Numbered from the stretch's first letter, positions 8,116 through 16,397 are shown. The stretch: DNA of 34,979 nt from an uncultured Oscillospiraceae bacterium (GCA_947629975.1 CANRFU010000011.1:1-34979), one strand, 5' to 3'. The notes: generated from the letters alone by a model not told the origin. Translations and numbers: made by a program.

Positions 8116-8977
8116 TTGTGCTGCCCCCCTTGAAGCCCTTGAATACGCTGGTGAGTTTGGCGGTGGCGTTGGACCCCTCCGGGGCAGGCATCAGCTCCGT
8201 CCGGAGGATCCGCTCCAGTTCCACGGGGGCCAGGCCGCGCTGCAGGGTCCCGTTGACGGCCACCGAGATGGCCCCCGTCTCCTCGGACACCACGGCCACC
8301 ACCGCGTCGGAGCTCTCGCTGGCGCCGATGGCCGCCCGGTGGCGCATGCCCAGATCCCGGCTCAGATTCACATTGCCCGACAGGGGGAGCATACAGCCCG
8401 CCCCCACGATGCGCCCCGCCCGGACGATGACCGCCCCGTCGTGGAGGGGGGCCTTGTTCCAGAACAGGTTCTTCAGCAGCTCGGCGGACACCGCCGCGTC
8501 CAGCAGGGTGCCGGTCTTGAGCACATCGTCCAGGATCGTCTTGCGCTCAAACACCATCAGCGCCCCCACCTTGTCCCGGGACAGGGCGGAGAAGGCCTCC
8601 ACCGTCTGGGTGACGGCGTTCTCCAGATCGCCGCTGACGCTCTCGGACACGAACAGCTCCTTGATGCGGCCGCTGCCCATTTGCTCCAAAAACCGGCGCA
8701 GTTCCGGCTGGAACAGGATGATGAGGGCGATGACCCCCAGTTCCACCGTGCGGTTGAGCACATAGCCCACCACCCGCAGCCGCAGCAGGTTGGCCAGCAG
8801 CATGGCCGCGATGATGAGCGCCACCGCGCGGACCACCTGGCCGGAGCGGCTCTTCCGGACAAAGCGGAACAGGTGATAGACGCCGAAGGCGATGATGGCC
8901 ATATCCAGCACGTCAAAGGGGCCAATGAGCTTGAGGTATTCCGGCAGTTGTTCCAAAAACCGTAAGACAGCGTCCAC
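8096..8977 (-). CDS. cdaA: Diadenylate cyclase CdaA
   Basis: CdaA makes cyclic di-AMP from two ATP at the membrane; the messenger controls potassium and osmolyte balance and cell-wall integrity. From the chosen GTG at 8977 the protein has about 293 residues. Three N-terminal membrane helices (within about 20-95) are followed by the DAC domain, with the catalytic DGA motif near 180-182 and RHR in GMRHRAAIG near 212-214. The GTG is preferred over an upstream in-frame ATG at 9043 because it has an AAGAAGG ribosome-binding site eight bases upstream, it starts just before the conserved first helix, and the upstream ATG lies at the predicted transcription start. The gene is first in a long leftward series. 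Confidence 0.95.
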   Translation of the reverse strand: MDAVLRFLEQLPEYLKLIGPFDVLDMAIIAFGVYHLFRFVRKSRSGQVVRAVALIIAAMLLANLLRLRVVGYVLNRTVELGVIALIILFQPELRRFLEQMGSGRIKELFVSESVSGDLENAVTQTVEAFSALSRDKVGALMVFERKTILDDVLKTGTLLDAAVSAELLKNLFWNKAPLHDGAVIVRAGRIVGAGCMLPLSGNVNLSRDLGMRHRAAIGASESSDAVVAVVSEETGAISVAVNGTLQRGLAPVELERILRTELMPAPEGSNATAKLTSVFKGFKGGSTNGQEDS

Positions 8978-9014
8978 GCATCCGACCTTCTTTCCCTGAG
9001 AAATGCTGCTGAGG

Positions 9015-9032
9015 CACCCGGCTCGGCGGGTG
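9015..9032 (-). promoter_or_regulatory. Stem-loop in the cdaA leader
   Basis: CACCCG and CGGGTG (9015-9020 and 9027-9032) form a six-base-pair stem with a six-base loop in the roughly 70-base untranslated leader of cdaA. It is not followed by a T run, so it is not a terminator. A role in mRNA stability or translation is possible but unproven. Confidence 0.4.
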
Positions 9033-9050
9033 TGCAAAATCATTCATGGT

Positions 9051-9080
9051 ATTATACCACAGCCAAGCGGGGTATGGCAA
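9051..9080 (-). promoter_or_regulatory. Sigma-A-type promoter of the cdaA operon
   Basis: Read on the minus strand, TTGCCA (9075-9080) and a perfect TATAAT (9051-9056) are separated by 18 bases. It stands about 70 bases upstream of the cdaA GTG and is the only clear promoter I see for the leftward genes from cdaA towards def. Confidence 0.75.
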
Positions 9081-9126
9081 GGGAAACCGCGAAAATTCAA
9101 CGGGACGATTCCGTTTTTTGGACGGC

Positions 9127-9158
9127 AAAAGGGGCGCGGCTGTTCACCGCGCCCCTTT
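9127..9158 (-). terminator. Terminator overlapping the end of the class V aminotransferase gene
   Basis: A 12-bp perfect stem (AAAGGGGCGCGG at 9128-9139 with its complement at 9147-9158) with a seven-base loop is followed on the minus strand by TTTT. It includes the last codons and stop of the aminotransferase gene and ends the carD-to-aminotransferase region. Confidence 0.8.
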
Positions 9159-10274
9159 GCCCTGCGATACGATCTGTCGGAATATCTCCGCCGCCCGGTC
9201 CATCTGCCGGGCGGTGTTGAACGCCGAAACGCTGAACCGGACGGTTCCGCCCTCCTCCGTCCCCGCGGTGCGGTGGGCCAGAGGCGCGCAGTGCAGCCCC
9301 GCCCGGACGGCCACGCCGCGTCCGGCCAGAGCGGCCCCCACCTCCTCGCAGTCCATATGGTCCACGGTGACGGAGAACACCCCGCTCTGGCCGGCGCCCC
9401 GGTATACGGTGACGCCGGGGAGGTTGGCCAGCCGGTCCATCAGCCGCCGGGCCAGCCCTGTCTCGTAGGCGTGGATACGGCCGATCCCCTTCTCCTTGAC
9501 GAAGCGCATCCCGGCCAGCAGGCCGGCGGCCCCGCACACGTTCTGGGTCCCCGCCTCCAGCCGGTCGGGCAGGAAATCGGGCATCTCCTGCCGCCGGGAC
9601 AGGCTGCCGGTGCCCCCGTACAGCAGGGGCTCCGTCTCAGCCCCGCAGAGCAGCAGTCCGGTGCCCTGGGGGCCGTACAGCCCCTTGTGCCCCGGCATGG
9701 CCACGAAGGCCGCCCCCCAGCGGGCCAGATCCACCGGCAGCACCCCGGCGGACTGGGAGGCGTCCACGATCAGCGGCACATCCCGCGCTCCGCACAGGGC
9801 GGCGATGCGCTCCACCGGCTGGACAAAGCCGAACACGTTGGACACATGGTTGCAAATGACGACATCCACATCGGGGGTCAGCTCCCGGCGGAATGCCTCA
9901 AAGGCCCCCTCCGCGTCGAACAGGGGGCCGGCGGCGATCTTCACCTTTACATCGGGGCGGGCGAACAGCGGCCTGGTGACGGCGTTGTGCTCATAGCCCG
10001 AGATCAGCACGGTACTTCCCCGTCTCACCAGCGAATGGATGGCGATATTCAGGCCGTGGGTGGCGTTGGAGGTGAGGATCACCCGCTCCGGGTCGCTTAC
10101 ACCGAACAGCTCCGCCGCCAGTTCCCGGCAGCGGTACATGGTGTCGGCGGCCAGGGCGCTGGCCGGGTGGCCTCCCCGCCCCGGGCTGGCCATATGGGTC
10201 ATGGCCCAGGCGGCCGCCGCCGGAACGCTGGCCGGCTTCTCCAGGGTGGTGGCCGCGCTGTCCAGGTAGATCAT
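9144..10274 (-). CDS. Class V aminotransferase / cysteine desulfurase-like enzyme (TIGR01977 type)
   Basis: This PLP enzyme of 376 residues belongs to the cysteine desulfurase-like group typified by Enterococcus EF2568. The expected chemistry is release of sulphur or selenium from cysteine or selenocysteine as an enzyme-bound persulphide. It starts MIYLDSAATTLEKP. The PLP lysine is in GHKG near residue 197, an Asp/Gln pair for PLP is in DASQSAG near 171-177, and the likely catalytic cysteine is in GLHCAP near 329. The ATG at 10274 overlaps the DUF3343 stop by four bases. A much longer upstream extension is possible in this frame but is DUF3343 read out of phase. The partner gene suggests sulphur/selenium handling rather than housekeeping iron-sulphur assembly, since no iscU/nifU is beside it. 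Confidence 0.88.
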   Translation of the reverse strand: MIYLDSAATTLEKPASVPAAAAWAMTHMASPGRGGHPASALAADTMYRCRELAAELFGVSDPERVILTSNATHGLNIAIHSLVRRGSTVLISGYEHNAVTRPLFARPDVKVKIAAGPLFDAEGAFEAFRRELTPDVDVVICNHVSNVFGFVQPVERIAALCGARDVPLIVDASQSAGVLPVDLARWGAAFVAMPGHKGLYGPQGTGLLLCGAETEPLLYGGTGSLSRRQEMPDFLPDRLEAGTQNVCGAAGLLAGMRFVKEKGIGRIHAYETGLARRLMDRLANLPGVTVYRGAGQSGVFSVTVDHMDCEEVGAALAGRGVAVRAGLHCAPLAHRTAGTEEGGTVRFSVSAFNTARQMDRAAEIFRQIVSQGKGAR

Positions 10275-10525
10275 GCCGGCACCTCGCTGTACACCCCTTC
10301 CGCCGACTGGAGGAACACCTGGCGGGGGGCCATCCCCTCCCGGCGGAGGACCAGCAGCGCGTCGGTGAGCTTCCGCTCCGCCACCCGGACGCAGTAGCCG
10401 CAGCCCTCCCTGGAGATGACCTTGGGGGCGCGGATCACAGAGCCGGCGATGCCCGCCCGCTCCAGCAGATGGGCAGTGCGCTGCGCCTGGGTCAGCGAAC
10501 GGCAAACGATCAGATAGTGAACCAT
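10271..10525 (-). CDS. DUF3343 protein, putative sulphur/selenium carrier
   Basis: The 84-residue protein begins MVHYLIVCRSLTQAQ and contains a CGYCVRV motif near residues 42-48, matching the DUF3343 family, which is described as a putative Se/S carrier. The second cysteine of the CxxC is the likely acceptor of persulphide or selenide from the adjacent desulfurase-like enzyme; this is inference from family and context. It is coupled by a four-base overlap to that enzyme. The ribosome-binding site (AGGA) is about 11 bases from the ATG, a little long. Confidence 0.85.
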   Translation of the reverse strand: MVHYLIVCRSLTQAQRTAHLLERAGIAGSVIRAPKVISREGCGYCVRVAERKLTDALLVLRREGMAPRQVFLQSAEGVYSEVPA

Positions 10526-10560
10526 CGGCCCATCATTCCTTTCCTGATTCGAGGGGCGCG

Positions 10561-10604
10561 AAAACGCTCCTCACAGGGCATTGTATGCCCTGCGGGGAGC
10601 GTTT
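10561..10604 (-). terminator. Long two-part hairpin between ispF and DUF3343
   Basis: An outer 9-bp stem (AAACGCTCC at 10562-10570 with GGAGCGTTT at 10596-10604) encloses an inner 8-bp stem (CAGGGCAT with ATGCCCTG, loop TGT). On the minus strand the structure ends in TTTT. It lies just after the ispF stop, so it is probably the terminator of the isoprenoid genes, leaky or separating them from the DUF3343 pair. Confidence 0.7.
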
Positions 10605-10615
10605 GTGAGCCGTAT

Positions 10616-11092
10616 TCACTTGTCCACGATCAGGGCCACCGCGTGGGCGGCGATCCCCTCCCCGGTCCCGGTGAAGCCCAGGCCCTCCTCGGTGGTGGCC
10701 TTCACGTTGACCCGGTCCGCGGGGACGCCCATCACCGCGGCCAGTCTTTCCCCCATCTCCGGGATGAAGGGGGACAGCCTGGGACGCTGGGCGATGATCG
10801 TGGCGTCCACATTGCCCACGGCATACCCTTTTTCCTCCAGCATCCCCATCACCCGCTCCAGCAGGATCAGGCTGGAGATGCCCGCGTAGGCCGGGTCGCT
10901 GTCCGGGAAGGCGTGGCCGATGTCCCACAGGCCCGCCGCCCCCAGCAGGGCGTCCATGACGGCGTGGGTGAGCACGTCCGCGTCGGAGTGGCCCAGCAGG
11001 CCCCTCTCACAGGGGACCTCCACCCCGCCCAGGATCAGCTTCCGATCCTGGACCAGCTTATGCACGTCATATCCGTGTCCCACGCGGGTCAT
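10616..11092 (-). CDS. ispF: 2-C-methyl-D-erythritol 2,4-cyclodiphosphate synthase
   Basis: IspF catalyses the fifth step of the MEP isoprenoid pathway, forming the cyclic diphosphate. The protein is 158 residues, the normal length. It starts [13 protein letters not shown], with metal ligands D9 and H11 and H43 in [15 protein letters not shown], and carries the family GDIGxxFPDxD-like segment as [12 protein letters not shown] near 56-67. [20 protein letters not shown] near the end is the CMP/substrate site. The ATG at 11092 overlaps the ispD stop by four bases, the standard ispD-ispF coupling. Confidence 0.97.
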   Translation of the reverse strand: MTRVGHGYDVHKLVQDRKLILGGVEVPCERGLLGHSDADVLTHAVMDALLGAAGLWDIGHAFPDSDPAYAGISSLILLERVMGMLEEKGYAVGNVDATIIAQRPRLSPFIPEMGERLAAVMGVPADRVNVKATTEEGLGFTGTGEGIAAHAVALIVDK

Positions 11093-11817
11093 TGGCCGTA
11101 CTCCTCCATCAGCGTTTTGGCCACCGCCAGGTCCGCCGGGGTGGTGAGCTTGATGTTCCGCTCGTCGCCGGGGACCAGGACCACCTTCATGCCCAGCCGC
11201 TCCACGGCGGCGCAGTCGTCGGTGAGGTCCGCCCCGTCGTCGATGGCCTTCTGCAGGGCGGCCCGGATCAGGTCGCCGTCGAACACCTGGGGGGTCTGGA
11301 CGGCCCACAGGGTGGAGCGGTCCAGAGTCTCGGCCACAAAGCCGTCCTCCCCCACCCGCTTGACGGTGTCCTTCACCGGCAGGGCCGGGGCCGCCGCGCC
11401 GCAGGCCGCCGCCTGGGCCACCGTGTCCTCGATCACGTCCACGGTGACGAAGGGCCGGGCCCCGTCGTGGATGGCGATGAGCCTGGCCTTGCGCTCCGTC
11501 TCCAGGGTGCCCAGCCGGGCGGATACGGTGCGGGTGTCCCCTCCCCGGATGACCTTGGTCACCTTGGTGAGGCCGTAGTCCTTGCACAACCGGGCCGCCT
11601 CCCCCAGGATGTCCTCTCGGACCACCACCACGATCTCCTTGACGGAGGGGGCGGCCTGGAACGCCTGGAGGCACTTCACCAGGGCGGGCGCGCCGCCCAC
11701 ATCGGCCAGGACCTTGTCAAAGCCCATCCGGGTGGAACCGCCCGCCGCCACGATGACCGCGGAGCACTGGACCGGCTCGCCCTTTCCCCGGAGCTTTTGC
11801 AGCAGTTGTCTCAGCAT
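11089..11817 (-). CDS. ispD: 2-C-methyl-D-erythritol 4-phosphate cytidylyltransferase
   Basis: IspD attaches CMP to methylerythritol phosphate in the MEP isoprenoid pathway. The 242-residue protein carries the nucleotidyltransferase motif [15 protein letters not shown] near residues 21-35, IHDGARPFV in the middle, and QTPQVF plus the TDDCAAVE segment later. The first 18 residues ([18 protein letters not shown]) form a short extension before the usual start. The ATG at 11817 was chosen because AAGGAGGG lies seven bases upstream; an in-frame start at 11937 would lie inside carD. It follows carD after a terminator-like hairpin and overlaps ispF. Confidence 0.95.
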   Translation of the reverse strand: MLRQLLQKLRGKGEPVQCSAVIVAAGGSTRMGFDKVLADVGGAPALVKCLQAFQAAPSVKEIVVVVREDILGEAARLCKDYGLTKVTKVIRGGDTRTVSARLGTLETERKARLIAIHDGARPFVTVDVIEDTVAQAAACGAAAPALPVKDTVKRVGEDGFVAETLDRSTLWAVQTPQVFDGDLIRAALQKAIDDGADLTDDCAAVERLGMKVVLVPGDERNIKLTTPADLAVAKTLMEEYGQ

Positions 11818-11836
11818 ATCGTTTCCCTCCTTACGC

Positions 11837-11861
11837 GAAAAAGGAGCCCTTCCGGCTCCTT
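11837..11861 (-). terminator. Terminator between carD and ispD
   Basis: AAGGAGCC (11841-11848) and GGCTCCTT (11854-11861) form an 8-bp stem with a five-base loop, followed on the minus strand by TTTTTC. It lies just after the carD stop and only about 20 bases before the ispD ATG, leaving no room for a separate promoter, so ispD-ispF are probably expressed by read-through. Confidence 0.8.
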
Positions 11862-11869
11862 CCGCTCGA

Positions 11870-12349
11870 TCACTGACGCAGCGCGCTGTCAACGCTGGCC
11901 TCCACCGCCTCATAGGGCAGGCTCTGGGCCAGGACAAGCTCGGAGATCAGGATCTGTCTGGCGATGTGGAGCATCTTCCGCTCCCCGTTGGAGAGGCCCT
12001 TCTGGCTCTCCCGCGCCATCAGTCCCTTGATCACCCTGGCGACCTCCAGCAGATCGCCGCTCTTCAGCCGCACCATGTTCTCCCGGTAGCGGCGGTTCCA
12101 GTTCTGCGTCATGTCCACCTCCAGGTGCTCCATGGCGTTGAGGATGTCCTCCGCCTGTTCGCCGGTCACCACCGGCCGCACGCCGATCTCCTCGGTGCTG
12201 CTGGTGGGGATCATGACCATCATGCTCCCGGCGGACAGCCTCAGCAGGTAGTAATCCTGGACCTTTCCGGCCACCTTTTGCTGGACGATGGAATCGATGA
12301 CCCCGGCCCCGTGCATGGGGTGGACCACCTTATCCCCGACCTGATACAC
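11870..12349 (-). CDS. carD: CarD/CdnL-family RNA polymerase-binding transcription factor
   Basis: CarD-family proteins bind RNA polymerase beta through an N-terminal Tudor-like domain and stabilise or modulate open complexes at rRNA and other promoters. From the GTG at 12349 the protein has 159 residues, the usual length. It starts with YQVGDKVVHPMHGAGVI (residues 2-18, the RNAP-interaction domain). The C-terminal helical DNA-binding domain contains QNWNRRYRENM near 100-110 and the SNGERKMLHIARQIL segment. The GTG has AAGGAGG upstream with good spacing; the longer in-frame ATG version lacks a site and would put the promoter inside the gene. Neighbouring ispD-ispF is also a common Firmicutes arrangement. 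Confidence 0.93.
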   Translation of the reverse strand: MYQVGDKVVHPMHGAGVIDSIVQQKVAGKVQDYYLLRLSAGSMMVMIPTSSTEEIGVRPVVTGEQAEDILNAMEHLEVDMTQNWNRRYRENMVRLKSGDLLEVARVIKGLMARESQKGLSNGERKMLHIARQILISELVLAQSLPYEAVEASVDSALRQ

Positions 12350-12419
12350 GCCATCGCCTCCTTCCTTGGACGGGTCTGCGAAAGGGCGGCAGGCCCAACG
12401 TGTATAAGAGTCCAACCGT

Positions 12420-12448
12420 AGTATACTTGATTTTGGCGCGAATTGCAA
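12420..12448 (-). promoter_or_regulatory. Strong sigma-A-type promoter of carD
   Basis: On the minus strand TTGCAA (12443-12448) and TATACT (12420-12425) are exactly 17 bases apart, about 70 bases upstream of the carD GTG. The preceding 12449-12540 stretch is strikingly AT-rich compared with the rest of the window, as an UP element or bent upstream region would be. Confidence 0.85.
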
Positions 12449-12555
12449 GCATTTTTCGCAAATTTGTTGAATAATTTATAATTATGTTCTATATTTCCAC
12501 CTGATTTTGCAAATTTTATTCAAATTTGACAAAACCTGCCGGTCCGCCGGACGCA

Positions 12556-12590
12556 AAGATCCCCGGCGGACGGTCCGTCCGCCGGGGATC
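12556..12590 (-). terminator. Terminator of the tig-to-FAH block
   Basis: A perfect 16-bp inverted repeat (12558-12573 and 12575-12590) formed from GATCCCCGGCGGACGG and its complement lies three bases after the stop of the FAH-family gene. On the minus strand it is followed by TTT. It closes the leftward tig-clpP-clpX-lon-ysxC-FAH series. Confidence 0.8.
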
Positions 12591-12593
12591 CGC

Positions 12594-13346
12594 TCAGATC
12601 ACATGGTTGACCAGCACGCCCACGCCCTCGATGTCCACCTCCACGGTGTCGCCGGGGACCATGGGGCCGATCCCCGCCGGGGTGCCGGTGGCGATCACGT
12701 CCCCCGGCTCCAGGGTCATGGCGGCGGTGATGAACTCCAGCAGCTTGGGCACGCCGGTGATGAAGTCGGCGGTGTTCCCCCGCTGGACGGGTTTTCCGTT
12801 GAGCCGGGTCTCCACCTTCAGCTTGGAGGGGTCCACCTCGTCGGTGACCCAGGGACCCACGGGGCAGAACCCGTCCATAGACTTGCCCCGGGTCCACTGG
12901 CCGTCGTGCTGCTGCACGTCCCGAGCGGTGACGTCGTTCAGGCAGGTGTAGCCCAGCACATAGTCCGCAAAGTCTTTCGCCTTTACATCCTTTGCCCGCC
13001 GTTTGATGACCACCGCCAACTCCCCCTCGTAGTCCAGGCGCCGGACGAAGGCGGGGGCGTGGACGGCGCCCTGCTGTCGGTTCAGCGTGTTGGGCGCTTT
13101 GATGAACAGCACCGGGAATCCCGGAGGCTCCGCCCCCAGTTCCCGCGCGTGCTCCGCGTAGTTCTTGCCCACGCAGACGATCTTCGTCGGTTCGCAGGGG
13201 GCCAGCAGCCTGCACCCGCTCAGGGGCTGGCTGCCGCCGTCGTACTCGATCCCGTCGTAGGGGGCCTTTTTCAGGGTGAGCACGTCCTCCCCCTTCACCA
13301 CGCCCCAGACGGGGCCCCGGGGTCCCTCGATGCGCACATATTTCAC
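12594..13346 (-). CDS. Fumarylacetoacetate hydrolase-family protein
   Basis: FAH-family enzymes hydrolyse or decarboxylate beta-diketones and related 2-oxo acids (for example acylpyruvate hydrolase or oxaloacetate decarboxylase). The 250-residue protein has a short N-terminal part and a FAH catalytic domain from about residue 54 (KIVCVGKNYAEHARE). The metal ligands are visible as EGE at 107-109 within LDYEGELAVVI and D138 in LNDVTARD. The active-site segment KSMDGFCPVGPW follows, with GDVIATGTPAGIG near 215-227. The exact substrate cannot be read from the sequence. It overlaps ysxC by four bases, so it is coupled to the quality-control operon, which is an unusual place for it. Confidence 0.88.
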   Translation of the reverse strand: MKYVRIEGPRGPVWGVVKGEDVLTLKKAPYDGIEYDGGSQPLSGCRLLAPCEPTKIVCVGKNYAEHARELGAEPPGFPVLFIKAPNTLNRQQGAVHAPAFVRRLDYEGELAVVIKRRAKDVKAKDFADYVLGYTCLNDVTARDVQQHDGQWTRGKSMDGFCPVGPWVTDEVDPSKLKVETRLNGKPVQRGNTADFITGVPKLLEFITAAMTLEPGDVIATGTPAGIGPMVPGDTVEVDIEGVGVLVNHVI

Positions 13347-13942
13347 AGCGTTCCCTCCACATGCTCCAGAATAAGGCCCAGCAGCCGGTCCCTGCCCTCC
13401 CCCTTTTCGGCGGAGAAGGGGATCAGCGGCGTGGACCCGGGCAGTTCCAGCGTCTCCCGGATGAGCGCCAGATTGCCCTCGATCTCGCTCTTTTTCAGCT
13501 TGTCCAGTTTATTCGCGGCCACCGCATAGGGCTGGCCGGTACTCAAAAACAGGTCGGACATGGTATGGTCGTCGGCGGTGGGCCTGTGGCGGGCGTCCAC
13601 CACCAGGATGCCCAGGGCCATCCGGCCCGCGTCGGCAAACCACCGCTCCATGAGCCTGCCCCAGCGGTCCCGCTCCGCTTTGGACACCTGGGCGTAGCCG
13701 TACCCCGGCAGGTCCACCAGGTAGAGCCTGCCGTCGATGCGGAAGTAGTTAATCTGGGTGGTCTTGCCTGGGGCGGACCCCACCCGCGCGAAGTTTTTCC
13801 GGTTCAGCAGCCGGTTGATGACCGACGACTTGCCCACGTTGGACCGCCCCGCGAACACCGCCTGGGGCAGCCCGTCCCGGATGAAATCCGAGGGCTTTGC
13901 CGCTGAGCGGACGAACTCCGCTTTGTTCCAGTTCACCGCCAT
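13343..13942 (-). CDS. ysxC: Ribosome biogenesis GTPase YsxC/EngB
   Basis: YsxC (EngB, YihA) is an essential GTPase required for late assembly of the 50S ribosomal subunit. The 199-residue protein has G1 GRSNVGKSS near residues 32-40, G3 DLPGYGYAQ near 76-84 and G4 ANKLDK near 124-129, in normal order, plus the family's GKTTQIN segment. The ATG at 13942 starts seven bases after the lon stop. lon-ysxC adjacency is the classical Firmicutes arrangement. Confidence 0.96.
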   Translation of the reverse strand: MAVNWNKAEFVRSAAKPSDFIRDGLPQAVFAGRSNVGKSSVINRLLNRKNFARVGSAPGKTTQINYFRIDGRLYLVDLPGYGYAQVSKAERDRWGRLMERWFADAGRMALGILVVDARHRPTADDHTMSDLFLSTGQPYAVAANKLDKLKKSEIEGNLALIRETLELPGSTPLIPFSAEKGEGRDRLLGLILEHVEGTL

Positions 13943-13949
13943 AGGGACC

Positions 13950-16346
13950 TCACTGGCACAGGCCGATGGCGTCGCCCGCGGGACGGGACTGCTCCGCCGC
14001 CGAGAGGGAATTGCCGCCGGCCAGGGCGGGCCTGCTGGTCAGGGCCTCCGTCAGCGCCTCGTCCGCCCGGCGGATGGGCACGAACCGCAGCGCCACGCGG
14101 ACGGTCTGGTCGATGTCGTCCAGGTCCTTCACGTTGTCGGCGGGGATGAGCACGGTGGAGATGTGATTGCGGAGGGCGGCCATGGTCTTCTCCCGCAGGC
14201 CGCCGATGGCCAGCACCCGCCCACGGAGGGTGATCTCCCCCGTCATGGCCACGTCCCGCCGGACGGGCACGCCGGTGAGAGCGGACACCATGGCGGTGGC
14301 GATGGCCACTCCGGCGGAGGGGCCGTCCTTGGGCACCGCGCCCTCGGGGAAGTGGACGTGGATGTCCTTCGTCTTGTAGAAGTCCTCCGGCACGCCCAGC
14401 CGGGCGGCGTGGCCCCGGATGAAGGACAGGGCGGCCTGGGCGGACTCCTTCATCACGTCCCCCAGGTTGCCGGTGAGGTTGATCTTGCCGGAGCCGGGGA
14501 CCACGTTGACCTCAACCTCCAGGATCTCTCCGCCGGCGGAGGTCCAGGCCAGGCCGTTGACCACGCCCACCAGCGGCTCCCGGTCGGGGGTCTCGTCCTG
14601 ATAGCGGCGGGGTCCCAGCAGTTCCTGAAGGTCCCCCTCGGCGACGGCGACCCGCTTTTCCCCGTCCCGGACGATGCGCACCGCCGCCTTCCGGCAGAGG
14701 GCGGCCAGCCGCCGCTCCAGCAGGCGCACGCCGGACTCCCGGGTGTAGCCGGTGATGATGGCCAGGATGGCCTCGTCGGTGATCTTCAGTTTGGCCCTGG
14801 TGAGGCCGTGGCGCTTCAGCTCCCGGGGCAGCAGATGGCGCTTGGCGATCTCCAGCTTCTCCCGGTCGGTGTAGCTGGGCAGCTCGATGACCTCCATCCG
14901 GTCCAGCAGGGGCTTGGGGATGGTGTCGGTGGTATTGGCGGTGGTGATGAACATCACGTCGGACAGGTCGAAGGGCAGCTCCAGATAGTGGTCCCGGAAG
15001 GTGGAATTCTGCTCCCCGTCCAGCACCTCCAGCAGGGCGGCCGCCGGGTCCCCCCGGTGGTCGGCCCCCACCTTGTCGATCTCGTCCAGCAGGAGCACCG
15101 GGTTGGAGCTCCCCGCCTGCCGGATGCCGGCGATGATCCGCCCCGGCATGGCGCCGATATAGGTCTTGCGGTGGCCGCGGATGTCCGCCTCGTCCCGGAT
15201 GCCGCCCAGGGAGATGCGGGCCAGCTTCCGGTTCATGGCCCGGGCCACGCTCATGGCGACGGAGGTCTTGCCCACCCCCGGCGGGCCCACCAAGCAGATG
15301 ATCTGCCCTTTCAGATCCGGGGACAGCTGCTTGACCGCCACGAACTCCAGGATACGCTCCTTCACCTTGTCCAGGCCGAAGTGGTCGGCGTCCAGGGTCT
15401 TGGCGACGGCCGCCACGCTGACCCGCTCCCTGGTCTTTTTGTTCCAGGGCAGCTCCAGGCAGGTATCCAGATAGCCCCGGATGACCGCCCCCTCGGCGGA
15501 GCCGAAGGGCTGCTTTTCCAGGTGCCTGATCTCCTTCTCCAGCTTCTCCCGGACCTCGGCCGGCAGGCCGGCCTCCGCCACCCTGCGGCGGTACTCGCCG
15601 GCCTCGTCCTGGTCGTCCTCCTCGCCCAGCTCCCGCTGGATGACCCGCAGCTGCTCCCGCAGGAAGTAGTCCCGCTGGCTGGTGGCCACCTGCTCGTGGA
15701 CCTTGGCGGCAAGCTCCGCCTCCGCCTCCAGGATCTCCACCTCCCGGCCCAGGATGCGGCACAGCAGGGCGATCCGCCGGGCGGGGCGCAGCTCCTCCAG
15801 CACCGCCTGTTTGTCCTCGAACCGCAGGGGCAGATTCTGGGCGGCGTAGTCGGAGATATAGGCCGGATCGTCGCTGGCCAGCAGCTTCAGATAGACCTCC
15901 GGCGTCACCCGGTCGGAGAGCTCGGTGTACCGCTCCATGCGGTCGTATACCTGGCGGACGGCGGCCTCAGTGCGGGGGGAACTGCCCCGCGTCTTTCCCG
16001 GGGCGGGCAGCGGTTCCACCTCCGCCGTCAGATACGGCTCGGTGGCGGTCAGCCGCGCCATGCGGCCCCGGCTGCGGCCCTCCACCATTACCCGTACGCC
16101 GTTCTCCGGCAGGCGGAGGATCTGCTTCACGTCCGCGACGGTTCCGATGGTATACAGATCCCGCTCCCGGGGATTCTCCACGGTCACGTCCCGCTGGGTC
16201 ACCAGAAAGATGGTCCTGTTCTCCGACATGGCGGCCTCCAGCGCCTTGATGGAGACCTCCCGCCCCACGTCAAAGTGCAGGGTCAGCTGGGGGAACACGG
16301 TCAGGCCGCGAAGGGCCAGCGCGGGCATCACAACGGTCTCAGTCAT
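13950..16346 (-). CDS. lon: ATP-dependent protease Lon (LonA)
   Basis: Lon is a cytoplasmic AAA+ serine protease that degrades damaged and regulatory proteins. The 798-residue protein has an N-terminal LAN domain (about 1-200), a coiled helical region, the AAA+ module with Walker A GPPGVGKT at 354-361 and Walker B LLLDEID ending at about 424, and the C-terminal peptidase domain with the catalytic dyad S677 (GPSAGVA) and K720 (GLREKT), matching E. coli S679/K722. A short Ser/Gln-containing tail (about 25 residues) follows the usual end. The ATG at 16346 has AAGGAGGGA upstream. No CIRCE or CtsR box is apparent upstream; transcription probably comes from the clp genes through a leaky terminator. 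Confidence 0.98.
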   Translation of the reverse strand: MTETVVMPALALRGLTVFPQLTLHFDVGREVSIKALEAAMSENRTIFLVTQRDVTVENPRERDLYTIGTVADVKQILRLPENGVRVMVEGRSRGRMARLTATEPYLTAEVEPLPAPGKTRGSSPRTEAAVRQVYDRMERYTELSDRVTPEVYLKLLASDDPAYISDYAAQNLPLRFEDKQAVLEELRPARRIALLCRILGREVEILEAEAELAAKVHEQVATSQRDYFLREQLRVIQRELGEEDDQDEAGEYRRRVAEAGLPAEVREKLEKEIRHLEKQPFGSAEGAVIRGYLDTCLELPWNKKTRERVSVAAVAKTLDADHFGLDKVKERILEFVAVKQLSPDLKGQIICLVGPPGVGKTSVAMSVARAMNRKLARISLGGIRDEADIRGHRKTYIGAMPGRIIAGIRQAGSSNPVLLLDEIDKVGADHRGDPAAALLEVLDGEQNSTFRDHYLELPFDLSDVMFITTANTTDTIPKPLLDRMEVIELPSYTDREKLEIAKRHLLPRELKRHGLTRAKLKITDEAILAIITGYTRESGVRLLERRLAALCRKAAVRIVRDGEKRVAVAEGDLQELLGPRRYQDETPDREPLVGVVNGLAWTSAGGEILEVEVNVVPGSGKINLTGNLGDVMKESAQAALSFIRGHAARLGVPEDFYKTKDIHVHFPEGAVPKDGPSAGVAIATAMVSALTGVPVRRDVAMTGEITLRGRVLAIGGLREKTMAALRNHISTVLIPADNVKDLDDIDQTVRVALRFVPIRRADEALTEALTSRPALAGGNSLSAAEQSRPAGDAIGLCQ

Positions 16347-16365
16347 TTCGATCCCTCCTTTGCGG

Positions 16366-16397
16366 GTAAAAAGGGGCGGACTTGTGCCCGCCCCCTT
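16366..16397 (-). terminator. Terminator between clpX and lon
   Basis: GGGGCGG (16373-16379) pairs with CCGCCCC (16388-16394) around an eight-base loop, and the minus strand continues TTTTTAC. It sits between the clpX stop and the lon start, about 20 bases from lon, so lon must be expressed by read-through or from a promoter inside clpX. Confidence 0.7.

Noticed and set aside
9144-10505. Longer form of the class V aminotransferase starting at 10505
   Set aside because: The added 77 residues are the DUF3343 gene out of frame; the enzyme's conserved start MIYLDSAATT is at 10274.
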